From: Paraburkholderia guartelaensis
Lineage (GTDB): Bacteria; Pseudomonadota; Gammaproteobacteria; Burkholderiales; Burkholderiaceae
Direction of reading: 5' to 3'
Assembly (NCBI RefSeq): GCF_004353905.1
Contig: NZ_SMOD01000014.1
Location: forward strand, 1-64,000
DNA: 64,000 bases
Numbering within the stretch: position 1 is the first letter of the stretch; the number at the start of each line of letters is the position of its first letter. Positions 7,830-18,234 of the stretch are shown one piece after another. Under the pieces are notes generated by a model. It was not told the DNA's origin, made no database searches, and saw only the letters and a program-made list of their open reading frames with translations. Made by a program: the position numbers and the translations under genes.

Positions 7830-8786
7830 GTGGATTCATCGCAACGCGTTCGAGCGATCATGTCGCTTGTACAAGCAGTGGATGCAGGCAGTTTTGCGGC
7901 CGCGGGCCGTGTGCTTGGCGTCACATCGGCCGCTATAGGCAAGAACGTAGCCAGCCTGGAGAAAGCGTTAGGCGTGCGGCTGATGAACCGCACAACCCGG
8001 ACGCTGAAGCTCACCGAAGAGGGAGAGGCCTTTCTCAGACAGGCTCGTGTTGCGCTGGAGGCGCTGGATGCCGCAGTGGACGCGATTGCGGCACGGCGCG
8101 CCGTACCTGGCGGAAGGGTTCGCATCTCGACAAGTTCAGCCTTCGGGCACAGCTATGTACTACCGGCGCTACCGGAGCTATTGGCCCGCTACCCAGCCCT
8201 GTCAGTCGAAGTCGATTTCGATGATCGAGTCGTCGATATCGTGCGGGATGGCTACGACATCGCTGTGAGGGGCGGCAACATCCAGGATTCTGCCCTCGTG
8301 ACCCGTCCGGTCTGCCGCTTGAACGCGGTGCTTGTTGCCTCACCCGCGTACCTGGCACGGCATGGAGTGCCGCAAGCTCCAGGCGCGTTGCAATCCCATC
8401 AGCTCATAGCGCGACGGTTCCTGAGCGGCCAGGTTGTTCCATGGAGCTTCACAGCCGAGGACGGAAGCATTACCACAGTGGACCCCGCGAGCAGAGCGTC
8501 GTTGACGCTGTCTGCGCCGGAATCGCTCGCTCAGGCAGCATGCGACGGCGTCGGGATTGCCCAGGTCGGCGTCCATCTTGCCTGGGAACATCTGCTTTCT
8601 GGTGCGTTGAAGGTCGTCCTCCACAAGTCCCACCAGCCTGGAACATACGAGATGGTGATGCAGTACCCCCATCGGGCGCTGATGGCTCCACGTGTGCAGG
8701 TCACACTGAAACATCTGCTGGAGGCATTCGCGGCAGATGAAAACCTGCATGTGCCATTGGACGCGTTGAACGCTTACGTTGCTTGA
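7830..8786 (+). CDS. LysR-family transcriptional regulator
   Basis: 318 residues. It starts with GTG at 7830 behind a GGGAGG ribosome-binding site; ATG 7860 is an alternative. The winged helix is clear: LVQAVDAGSFAAAGRVLG, TSAAIGKNVASLEKALG and LMNRTTRTLKLTEEG. The effector domain starts near residue 92 (GGRVRISTSSAFGHSYVLP). The C-terminal tail is slightly longer than usual. It is divergent from the flavodoxin-fold gene, its likely target. Confidence 0.92.
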   Translation: MDSSQRVRAIMSLVQAVDAGSFAAAGRVLGVTSAAIGKNVASLEKALGVRLMNRTTRTLKLTEEGEAFLRQARVALEALDAAVDAIAARRAVPGGRVRISTSSAFGHSYVLPALPELLARYPALSVEVDFDDRVVDIVRDGYDIAVRGGNIQDSALVTRPVCRLNAVLVASPAYLARHGVPQAPGALQSHQLIARRFLSGQVVPWSFTAEDGSITTVDPASRASLTLSAPESLAQAACDGVGIAQVGVHLAWEHLLSGALKVVLHKSHQPGTYEMVMQYPHRALMAPRVQVTLKHLLEAFAADENLHVPLDALNAYVA

Positions 8787-8884
8787 TGCTTTTCTGTTCG
8801 GGATACCGGGAGACCTGACAGCATTCAAGATTGGATACCGCAGGGGCTTGGAACGTTTCGATGTCTAACCCGCGCCGACACACC

Positions 8885-9493
8885 CTATGGGCTAGCGTTT
8901 GGATCAATGTGAATTGTCAGGACTCCGCTAGTTGTGAGTGACGGGTTTGCCGCATCTGCCGCTTCTGCATTAAATATAATGCTTCCGCTTTGCGGGGTAA
9001 CGGGACCATAAGTCTTTCCATTCAACTCGACGGTCGCTGGGCACACCCGGTCACTGCCCGTCTGGTTAAACCAGAACAAAACGGACTGATGTGTCGTCAC
9101 CTGTGTGCCGCTGAACGATTCCGTCGTCTGCTGGAGCGCGTGAGTTCCGCCGTCGGTTGTTGCCGAAATGGGACCTCCGCCTCTCCCGTTGTATCGACCG
9201 CCTGCATAGAAGAAGCAGACAATGTTTGACTTGGCGCCGCCTACATTCAGCGAACCGATTCCGCTCGGGTCGTCTACCTCGAAGCCCACGACGAACTCTG
9301 TCTGTCCGCTCAAGCTATAGCTTGCGGTTGCCGAATTCAGCGGAATCTCCACCGTCCCATTCGGCGCGTAGACGGTAATTCTCCACGTTATCGTTGGACT
9401 TGCCTCTGGCGCTCCAGGTTGGGGTGCCGGAGGTCAGCCGCACAGGCATCCGAGAAGCAGAACACCCGTTCCGAGCAGGCATAGTCGCATCAT
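8885..9493 (-). pseudogene. lipoprotein gene interrupted by an in-frame TGA
   Basis: A double ATG at 9493/9490 follows GGGAGAAAACC and encodes a lipoprotein signal (MMRLCLLGTGVLLLGC). Three residues after the lipobox Cys there is a TGA (9434-9436). The same frame then runs open for 180 codons, starting PPAPQPGAPEASPTITW and containing beta-rich sequence (VEIPLNSATASYSLSG, EFVVGFEVDDPSGIGSLNVG, GVLTIHIDP) to 8885. The region after the stop has no ATG with a ribosome-binding site, only a GTG at 9352. A nonsense mutation (ancestral TGG or CGA) is the simplest reading. The protein family was not recognised. Confidence 0.7.
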
Positions 9494-9996
9494 GGTTTTC
9501 TCCCATTAGCTACTCATTCCAGTCTTGCAGCCTCGAAAGCGGGAACTTGGGAGGGGATGTTCACACAGCGATGCTCGCCGTCCGAAAATGCTCGTGATTT
9601 ACGTCGGCAAACATGCCCCACCTGGAGCTGCCTGCTACCATCCTTGCCGTGCTTTTTAATCGTATGCACAACTAGTCAATTTGACCTCCATCATCTGATG
9701 GAGGCGCTCGAATATCCGCCGTGGCACAGTGTTGCTATCGGGAAGGAGAACGTCATGGCGCATATAGCGGGCATCCTGGCCAGCCCAAGCTACACACCTT
9801 TCTGAGGGACCATTGTTCGCACCTATCGACAGCAGAAAGGGCGGCATGACGTCAGTGCGAGATATGCGGTGCCTCAGGCCGCAGCTTGGGTGGGTGCGTC
9901 GGCAACCATCTCGATGTGCTGCGCGAACCAGCGCACTTTGTCGTGCAGATTCTGGCTGAGGCTTTTTGAATTCGCCGGACTGCCAGGGAGTGGGTA
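9494..9996. other. 503-bp gap without a convincing gene
   Basis: No complete gene was seen. On the minus strand 9874-9972 reads a protein-like C-terminal peptide (NLHDKVRWFAQHIEMVADAP... then stop) that has no start and may be the tail of a lost gene. A 16-codon ORF at about 9754-9804 behind GGAAGGAG is possible but unsupported. Confidence 0.4.
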
Positions 9997-10947
9997 ATGA
10001 GTGGAATACCTTGGGCACGCTACTCAATTCATGAGCATCAGAGCCACCTTGGTTGGGACCAGACACTAAAGCCTGTGTTGACCGTGGCGCCTGGTGACAC
10101 GGTCGAGTTCTTTCCCGTCGACGCATCGGGTGGGCAGTTCACTGCCAGTTCGACCGTCGACGACATTGCACGGCTGGACTTTGCGAGGGTGAACCCGGTT
10201 GTTGGCCCGATGTATATCGACGGAGCTGAACCGGGCGACGCCGTCAAGGTCACACTTTTGTCGTTTGCTCCTTCGGGCTGGGGGTGGACTGCAAACATTC
10301 CCGGCTTTGGCTTGCTCGCAGACAAGTTTCCCGAGCCAGCCCTGCACATCTGGAAATACGAGGCGGATCTGAAAACACCGGCCATGTATGGCCCCGGTGG
10401 ACGTGTTCCCTTAAAGCCGTTTTGCGGCACGATCGGCCTCGCCCCGGGAGAACCGGGTTTGCACAGCGTGATTCCACCACGTCGCGTCGGCGGCAACATG
10501 GATATCCGCGACATCGGCGCGGGCACAGAACTCTATCTCCCCGTGGAGGTGGAGGGCGCGCTATTCTCGGTGGGTGACACGCACGCCGCACAAGGTGACG
10601 GCGAGGTCTGCGGGACGGCCATCGAGAGCCCCGTAGCACTGACGGCGAAATTCGAACTGGTCAAAAAGGCGAACCTCGCGTTTCCTCGCTTTACAACGCC
10701 GGGCCCTGTCAGCCGTCATCTCGATACGAAGGGCTACGAAGTCACCACCGGCATCGGTCCAGATCTGATGGAAGGTGCTCGGGCTGCCGTCTCCGGCATG
10801 ATCGACGTTCTGACGCGAGAACATCACATCAGCGCAATCGATGCTTACCTGTTGTGCAGCGTTTGCGCCGACCTGCGCATCAGCGAGATCGTCGACCGGC
10901 CTAACTGGATTGTCTCCCTCTACTTCCCGCGAATCGTATTCGAATGA
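9997..10947 (+). CDS. acetamidase/formamidase family protein
   Basis: 316 residues, the full length of the short FmdA/AmdA group. Diagnostic segments are LTVAPGDTVEFFPVDASGGQ, NPVVGPMYIDGAEPGDAVKV, PFCGTIGLAPGEPGLHSVIP, RRVGGNMDIRDIGAGTELYLP, FSVGDTHAAQGDGEVCGTAIE and the late Cys-rich CSVCADLRISEIVD. These enzymes hydrolyse formamide, acetamide or related amides to ammonia and the acid in the cytoplasm. The gene stands alone, with no amide transporter or regulator next to it. Confidence 0.93.
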   Translation: MSGIPWARYSIHEHQSHLGWDQTLKPVLTVAPGDTVEFFPVDASGGQFTASSTVDDIARLDFARVNPVVGPMYIDGAEPGDAVKVTLLSFAPSGWGWTANIPGFGLLADKFPEPALHIWKYEADLKTPAMYGPGGRVPLKPFCGTIGLAPGEPGLHSVIPPRRVGGNMDIRDIGAGTELYLPVEVEGALFSVGDTHAAQGDGEVCGTAIESPVALTAKFELVKKANLAFPRFTTPGPVSRHLDTKGYEVTTGIGPDLMEGARAAVSGMIDVLTREHHISAIDAYLLCSVCADLRISEIVDRPNWIVSLYFPRIVFE

Positions 10948-11102
10948 GTTCTCAAAAGCGGTGCGCCGCTCGTCCCGCCACGCGAATGAGACCGCCACGC
11001 GGACTGTCGATGTCGGCGATCAGAGAGAGCGAGAACGATACGGTAATTGGCAAAACGAACAGCAGTACGCGTCGCCCGCTCTTGCTGCGCACGCGAGAGG
11101 CT

Positions 11103-13070
11103 TTAATCGAGGTCGAGCCTTGCCCCCATCTCGACCACGCGATTAGGCGGCACGCGCAGGTGGGTGGTCGCGTCCAGTTCGTTCCTGCGCAGCAGGATAA
11201 ACAGACTCAACAGCAACCGCCGTCCGAAGTTCAGGCCCGGACATACGGTGAGCGATTCGCGCCCAAGGTAGAACGACGTAGTCATGGCGTCATAGGCTTC
11301 CTGTCCAGCTTTCTGCATGGCTTGCCGGAGGAGTTCCGGCACATCGAGCGACTCCAGATAGCCGTAGCGCCCCACAACGCGAACGAATCCCTGCTCGAAG
11401 CAATGCACGTCGAATCGCTCTTCCGGCGCCACGCGCGGGATTTCTTCGGTCAGCAACGTGAGCAGAATCACACGCCGGTGGAGGACCTGATTGTGCTTCA
11501 GGTGATGAAGCAGCGTCGTGGGCACCGAGTTACCAGCAGCCATCAGGAACACAGCTGTTCCCGTCACCCTGTATGGCGCGTCTTTCGCGAGACTTGCGAT
11601 AAAGACGTCGAGCGGCAAGCCCGAATCCCCCCGTGAACGGCGCATTGTCCGTTGTCCAACCAGCCAGGACGTCGATACCAGAAACGTGAGACCGCCGATC
11701 GCCAGTGGCAACCAGCCACCATCCGCGAATTTCATTGCATTGGCGGCGACAAACGATGCGTCCACCACCATGAAAATGCCGGCGACGAGTGCGATGCGCC
11801 ACACAGGCCACTTCCACCGCACGTGGGCAAACGCGGCAAACAGCATGGTGGTAATCGCCATGGTGGTGGATACCGCAATGCCAAAAGCGGCCGCAAGACT
11901 GTCTGACGTGCGGAAGAGCAGCACTACCCCAATCGTGGCGGCCATGAGAAGCCAGTTCAGACCCGGCAGATAGATCTGTCCAGCCGTGCTCGACGAAGTG
12001 TGCCTGACTGTCACGCGAGGCGAGAGGCCGAGCTGTCCCGCTTGTCGCGTGAGTGAAAACACGGCGGAGATCAGGGCCTGCGACGCGACAATGGTGGCGA
12101 GCGTCGCCAGAACCACCATGGGATACAGCCCCCACGTGGGTACGGTCGTATAGAAGGGCCGCGATGCTGCGCTGGGGTCGCGCAGCAAAAGCGCTCCCTG
12201 TCCAAGGTAGCTGGCGGTCAGGGCAGGGAGTGCCAACCCGTACCACGCCAGACGTATGGGTCTGGCGCCAAAGTGCCCCATGTCGGCGTACAGCGCCTCG
12301 CCGCCGGTCAGGCACAGCACGACGGCCCCCAGCGCGAGAAAGCCTCTGAAGCCGTTGTGCATGAAGAACGTGATGCCGTTGATCGGGTTGAATGCCGCAA
12401 GAATGCCAGGCGTTCCCGCAATGGACGCGACGCCGAGAACAAAGATCACGACAAACCAGACGGCCAGTATCGGCCCGAACGCCACACCGACCCTGCCCGA
12501 CCCAAGGGGCTGGACGGCGAACAGCGCCACGAGGATCACCACTGTGATGGGCACGACATAGTGGGAGAAGGCCGGTGTGGCGACCTCGATCCCCTCGACC
12601 GCACTCAGCACGGATATCGCGGGCGTGATGACGCCATCGCCATACAGCATGGCCGTACCGAACATGGCGAGGAACACCCAACGTAGGGCGGCCCGCCGCA
12701 TTTCCCGCCCTGTCCGCTCTCCCACCAGCAGCGCGAGGAGCGCCAGCAACCCGCCTTCGCCATGGTTGTCGGCCTGCATCAGAACGAGCACGTACTTGAC
12801 GCTCACCATCAGGATCAGGGACCACAGGAACAGCGAGACGATTCCCACCACGTTTTCCGGCGTCGCGTGCACGCCACGCGCGCCATTGAAAGCTTCCTGC
12901 AATGCATACAAGGGACTCGTCCCAAGGTCACCGAAGACAATGCCGAGCGCGGCGAGCGCCAGCGATGCCATTGCGGTGCCGCCCCCAGCAGACGGTGGCG
13001 CATGGGGAGGACTCGCGTTTATCCCGCGCTGGTCAGCCGGATCGACGCTGGCGTTGGTCGGGTTCGACAT
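11103..13070 (-). CDS. kup: Kup-type low-affinity potassium uptake protein
   Basis: 655 residues from ATG 13070 (MSNPTNASVDPADQRG); a GTG at 13100 is a weaker alternative. After a short polar tail there are about 12 membrane segments. The first carries the Kup signature LGIVFGDLGTSPLYALQEAF, followed by LVLMQADNHGEGGLLALLAL and YGDGVITPAISVLSAVEGI. The C-terminal 150 residues form the cytoplasmic domain (TGTAVFLMAAGNSVPTTLLHH). Kup proteins import K+ with H+. It is divergent from the kdp operon, so constitutive and inducible K+ uptake sit back to back. Confidence 0.95.
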   Translation of the reverse strand: MSNPTNASVDPADQRGINASPPHAPPSAGGGTAMASLALAALGIVFGDLGTSPLYALQEAFNGARGVHATPENVVGIVSLFLWSLILMVSVKYVLVLMQADNHGEGGLLALLALLVGERTGREMRRAALRWVFLAMFGTAMLYGDGVITPAISVLSAVEGIEVATPAFSHYVVPITVVILVALFAVQPLGSGRVGVAFGPILAVWFVVIFVLGVASIAGTPGILAAFNPINGITFFMHNGFRGFLALGAVVLCLTGGEALYADMGHFGARPIRLAWYGLALPALTASYLGQGALLLRDPSAASRPFYTTVPTWGLYPMVVLATLATIVASQALISAVFSLTRQAGQLGLSPRVTVRHTSSSTAGQIYLPGLNWLLMAATIGVVLLFRTSDSLAAAFGIAVSTTMAITTMLFAAFAHVRWKWPVWRIALVAGIFMVVDASFVAANAMKFADGGWLPLAIGGLTFLVSTSWLVGQRTMRRSRGDSGLPLDVFIASLAKDAPYRVTGTAVFLMAAGNSVPTTLLHHLKHNQVLHRRVILLTLLTEEIPRVAPEERFDVHCFEQGFVRVVGRYGYLESLDVPELLRQAMQKAGQEAYDAMTTSFYLGRESLTVCPGLNFGRRLLLSLFILLRRNELDATTHLRVPPNRVVEMGARLDLD

Positions 13071-13398
13071 GTTCGCTAAGGTCTTGTGGTTTTGAAACAC
13101 TGCAAATCGCAGCCATCAGTGCGCGGATTTTGCATCAGTTCCGTGACGCCGCTGTTCGTAGCGTAGGTCACACGCAAAAGATTTTGCAGGCGAACCCGTT
13201 ATATCGAGATCCGGGGGCGATGAATTAAGCAGCTTATGCAATCGCCCCAGGTGACACACCGGCCGCAGATTTGTCGATGGTCGCCTTCACCACCTATTCG
13301 ATATTTACACCTTTTTTATTCGCGGCTGCCTAGTCTTGTCATGACCATTACGAGGGTCCGACTTCACGTCGTCATTTCCGATCCGCCAGGGGGCAGAA
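13071..13398. other. 328-bp kup/kdp divergent intergenic region
   Basis: No gene. The stretch should hold the kup promoter and the KdpE-controlled kdp promoter. A T-rich segment (CACCTTTTTTATTCGC, about 13308-13323) is the most AT-rich part. A half-match to the repeated palindrome (GGGTCCGAC near 13354) was noted but not called. Confidence 0.4.
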
Positions 13399-13506
13399 AT
13401 GGACCTCATCTATATTGCCGGCATTGTGATTTTCCTCGGGCTCAGTGTCGCGCTTGTCATTGGTTGCGAGAAGCTTTACGGGCGTGGACCGGGAGGCCGG
13501 CCATGA
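13399..13506 (+). CDS. 35-aa single-pass membrane peptide upstream of kdpF
   Basis: MDLIYIAGIVIFLGLSVALV begins a 35-residue peptide with one membrane helix (residues 3-22) and a basic, Gly-rich tail. GGGGGCAG precedes the ATG, and its stop overlaps the kdpF start (ATGA at 13503), as expected for a coupled operon gene. It resembles KdpF in size and topology without sharing its sequence, so it may be a second small stabilising subunit of the Kdp pump. The role is inferred from position only. Confidence 0.68.
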   Translation: MDLIYIAGIVIFLGLSVALVIGCEKLYGRGPGGRP

Positions 13507-13598
13507 CCACATGGATGATCTGGCTCGCCGCTGCTGCGACGCTGCTCCTGCTCGTGTACCTCGTGTATGCGCTCCTGCGCGCGGAGGAACTCGAATGA
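13503..13598 (+). CDS. kdpF: KdpF, small subunit of the Kdp K+-ATPase
   Basis: 31 residues with one membrane helix and the usual KdpF ending (VYLVYALLRAEELE). KdpF binds and stabilises the KdpABC complex. It overlaps both neighbours by ATGA, upstream at 13503 and downstream with kdpA at 13595. Confidence 0.88.
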   Translation: MTTWMIWLAAAATLLLLVYLVYALLRAEELE

Positions 13599-15403
13599 AT
13601 ACCTACAACATCCTTCACGTCCTGCTTTTCATCGTAGTCCTGACTGCTGTCGCCATTCCGCTTGGTCATTACATGACCTCGGTGCTCGACGGCACGTCCG
13701 TCGTCGTGCGCAAGATCGGGCGGCCAGTCGAGCATTCGCTGTATCAGCTTGCCGGGGTGGATCCCGAAGGCGAGATGTCGTGGAAACAGTACGCGTTCGC
13801 GGTGCTGCTGTTCAATGCGCTCGGCGCATTGGCGGTGTATGGCTTTCTGCGCCTGCAACAATGGCTGCCAGCGAACCCGCAGGGCTTCGGCCCCATGACG
13901 CCCGATGCCGCATTCAATACGGCGGTGAGCTTCATCACCAACACGAACTGGCAGAACTACACGCCGGAGACAACGGTGAGCTATCTCACGCAGATGACGG
14001 CGCTCGCTGTTCAGAACTTCCTTTCCGCGGCGACCGGCATTGCCGTGGCCGTCGCGCTCATACGGGGGTTTGCGCGCCATACGACAAAGACGATCGGCAA
14101 TTTCTGGGTCGACCTGACACGCTCTACGCTGTACATCCTCATACCGATCTCGTTCGTCATCGCGCTCGTGCTCGTGAGTCAGGGAGCGATCCAGAACTTC
14201 AAGGCGTACGTGGACGTGCCCACGCTGCAGGTCACGACCTACCAGGCGCCGAAGACCGACGCGCAGGGCAACCCGATCAAGGATGCAAAGGGTAACCCCG
14301 TGATGCAGGACATGAAGGCGGACAAGCAGACCATTGCGATGGGCCCGCTAGCGTCTCAGGAAGCGATCAAGATGCTCGGCACCAATGGCGGCGGATTTTT
14401 CAATGCCAATTCCGCGCATCCGTATGAGAACCCGACGCCCCTAGCGAATATTGTCCAGATGATCGCCATGCTGTGCATTGGCGCCGCGCTGTGCATCGTC
14501 TTCGGACGGATGGTCGGCGACATCCGGCAGGGCTATGCAGTGCTTGCGGCCATGACCATCGCGTTTGCGATTGGCTGCTGGGGCGAGATCTCGGCGGAGC
14601 AGGCCGGCAATCCGCTGTTCACTTCGCTGCGCGTCGACCAGGCCAGGTCGGCGCAGCAGCCAGGCGGCAACATGGAAGGCAAGGAAGTGCGATTCGGCAT
14701 TGCCGATTCCGGCATTTTCACAGTTGCCACCACTTCGGCCTCGTGCGGCGCGGTCAACAATGCGCACGACTCTTTAACGCCGATGGGCGGCTTCGTGCCG
14801 ATCCTGATGATGCAGCTGGGCGAGGTCGTCTATGGCGGCGTAGGCTCGGGGCTCTACGGGATGCTGGTATTCGCGCTTCTTGCGGTGTTCATCGCCGGGT
14901 TGATGATCGGTCGCACACCTGAATACATCGGCAAGAAGATCGAATCGTACGAGATGAAAATGGTATCGATCGCGGTCCTCATCATGCCGATGATCGTGCT
15001 CGTCGGCACGTCGATCGGCGTGCTGTCTCCGCTCGGCACCGCGGGCATTGCCAATCCCGGACCGCACGGTTTCTCCGAGATTCTCTACGCGTTCACTTCG
15101 GCGACGAACAACAATGGCAGCGCATTTGCGGGGCTCTCCGTCAACACGCCGTTCTATAACGTGCTGCTGGCAATCGCGATGTGGTTTGGCCGGTTCGTGC
15201 CGGCGGTCGCGGTGCTCGCCGTCGCGGGCTCGCTCGCCGAAAAGAAGCGCATTGCAGTGACCGAAGGGACCTTACCGACCCACGGCCCGCTGTTCGTTGT
15301 GCTGCTGCTCGGGGCCGTGCTCCTGATTGGCGCGCTGACGTTTGTGCCCGCGCTTGCGCTTGGGCCCGTCGCCGAGCATCTGTCGATGATTGCAGGTCAC
15401 TGA
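13595..15403 (+). CDS. kdpA: potassium-transporting ATPase subunit A
   Basis: 602 residues with about ten membrane helices. KdpA forms the K+-selective pore of the inducible high-affinity K+ pump. Selectivity-filter-like repeats are visible: SFITNTNWQNYTPETTVSY, MLGTNGGGFFNANSAHPYENP, TTSASCGAVNNAHDSLTPMG and TSATNNNGSAFAGLS. The ATG at 13595 overlaps the kdpF stop. An upstream in-frame start at 13445 would swallow kdpF and is rejected. Confidence 0.97.
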   Translation: MNTYNILHVLLFIVVLTAVAIPLGHYMTSVLDGTSVVVRKIGRPVEHSLYQLAGVDPEGEMSWKQYAFAVLLFNALGALAVYGFLRLQQWLPANPQGFGPMTPDAAFNTAVSFITNTNWQNYTPETTVSYLTQMTALAVQNFLSAATGIAVAVALIRGFARHTTKTIGNFWVDLTRSTLYILIPISFVIALVLVSQGAIQNFKAYVDVPTLQVTTYQAPKTDAQGNPIKDAKGNPVMQDMKADKQTIAMGPLASQEAIKMLGTNGGGFFNANSAHPYENPTPLANIVQMIAMLCIGAALCIVFGRMVGDIRQGYAVLAAMTIAFAIGCWGEISAEQAGNPLFTSLRVDQARSAQQPGGNMEGKEVRFGIADSGIFTVATTSASCGAVNNAHDSLTPMGGFVPILMMQLGEVVYGGVGSGLYGMLVFALLAVFIAGLMIGRTPEYIGKKIESYEMKMVSIAVLIMPMIVLVGTSIGVLSPLGTAGIANPGPHGFSEILYAFTSATNNNGSAFAGLSVNTPFYNVLLAIAMWFGRFVPAVAVLAVAGSLAEKKRIAVTEGTLPTHGPLFVVLLLGAVLLIGALTFVPALALGPVAEHLSMIAGH

Positions 15404-15416
15404 GTACGAGGAAAGT

Positions 15417-17567
<2,151 letters not shown>

Positions 17568-17570
17568 ACC

Positions 17571-18152
17571 ATGAACAATTCCTTGCGCCCCGTGCTGGTG
17601 TTGTTTGTGTTGCTGACGGTAATCACGGGCGGCATCTACCCGCTCGTGGTGACGGCAGTGTCCCAGGCCGTGTTTTCGCACCAGGCCAACGGCAGCCTGA
17701 TAGAAAAGAGCGGCAAGCCGGTCGGCTCCGAGCTGATCGGCCAGCAGTTCGACGCACCGTACTACTTCTGGGGCCGCGTCTCGGCTACGACACCGAACCC
17801 TTATAACGCACAGAATTCCGGCGGCTCGAACCTCGGTCCGACGAACCCGGCTCTTGCCGACGAAGTGAAGGGGCGCATCGCGGCGCTGCACGATGCCGAC
17901 CCGTCGAACACGACGCCGCCTCCGGTGGATCTCGTGACTTCTTCGGGCAGCGGGCTGGACCCCGACATCACCCCGGCTGCGGCGGCGTATCAGGCGGCGC
18001 GCGTGGCTAAAGCCCGTGGGCTGACGCTCGAGCAGATCAACGGACTGATCGCACAGAACACTTCCAGGCGGCAGTTCGGCATATTCGGGGAGCCTCGAGT
18101 GAATGTGTTGACGCTGAATCTCGCGCTCGACGGGATCAAGCCGATGCATTGA
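17571..18152 (+). CDS. kdpC: potassium-transporting ATPase subunit C
   Basis: 193 residues. A single N-terminal membrane helix (VLVLFVLLTVITGGIYPLVV) is followed by a periplasmic domain with family motifs GSELIGQQFDAPYYFWGRVS, ASNLGPTNPAL-type SNLGPTNPALADEV and GSGLDPDITPAAAAYQ. KdpC assists ATP binding and complex assembly. It starts 3 bp after kdpB. Confidence 0.96.
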   Translation: MNNSLRPVLVLFVLLTVITGGIYPLVVTAVSQAVFSHQANGSLIEKSGKPVGSELIGQQFDAPYYFWGRVSATTPNPYNAQNSGGSNLGPTNPALADEVKGRIAALHDADPSNTTPPPVDLVTSSGSGLDPDITPAAAAYQAARVAKARGLTLEQINGLIAQNTSRRQFGIFGEPRVNVLTLNLALDGIKPMH

Positions 18153-18160
18153 GGTTTTGC

Positions 18161-18193
18161 TGGCACGGCGTGACCCGGCCAGCGCGCGTGCCA
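18161..18193 (+). other. hairpin between kdpC and kdpD
   Basis: TGGCACG (18161-18167) pairs with CGTGCCA (18187-18193) across a 19-nt GC-rich loop in the 82-bp kdpC-kdpD gap. No T-run follows, so it is not a standard terminator. It could be an mRNA-processing or attenuation element that separates structural from regulatory genes. Confidence 0.35.
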
Positions 18194-18234
18194 TCAATAG
18201 AAGGAAAATGGGATGACTCGCAAGGAGACGTGCG

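Noticed and set aside
11530..12825. 431-codon alternative frame inside kup
   Set aside because: Kup motifs are in the other frame on the same strand; this one is Arg/His-rich and lacks membrane helices.
13354..13366. Half-site of the repeated palindrome (GGGTCCGAC) upstream of kdp
   Set aside because: Only one arm is present, which is likely by chance in GC-rich DNA.
18212..18234. Short ATG frame just before kdpD
   Set aside because: It overlaps the kdpD ribosome-binding region and runs into kdpD out of frame; no support as a gene.
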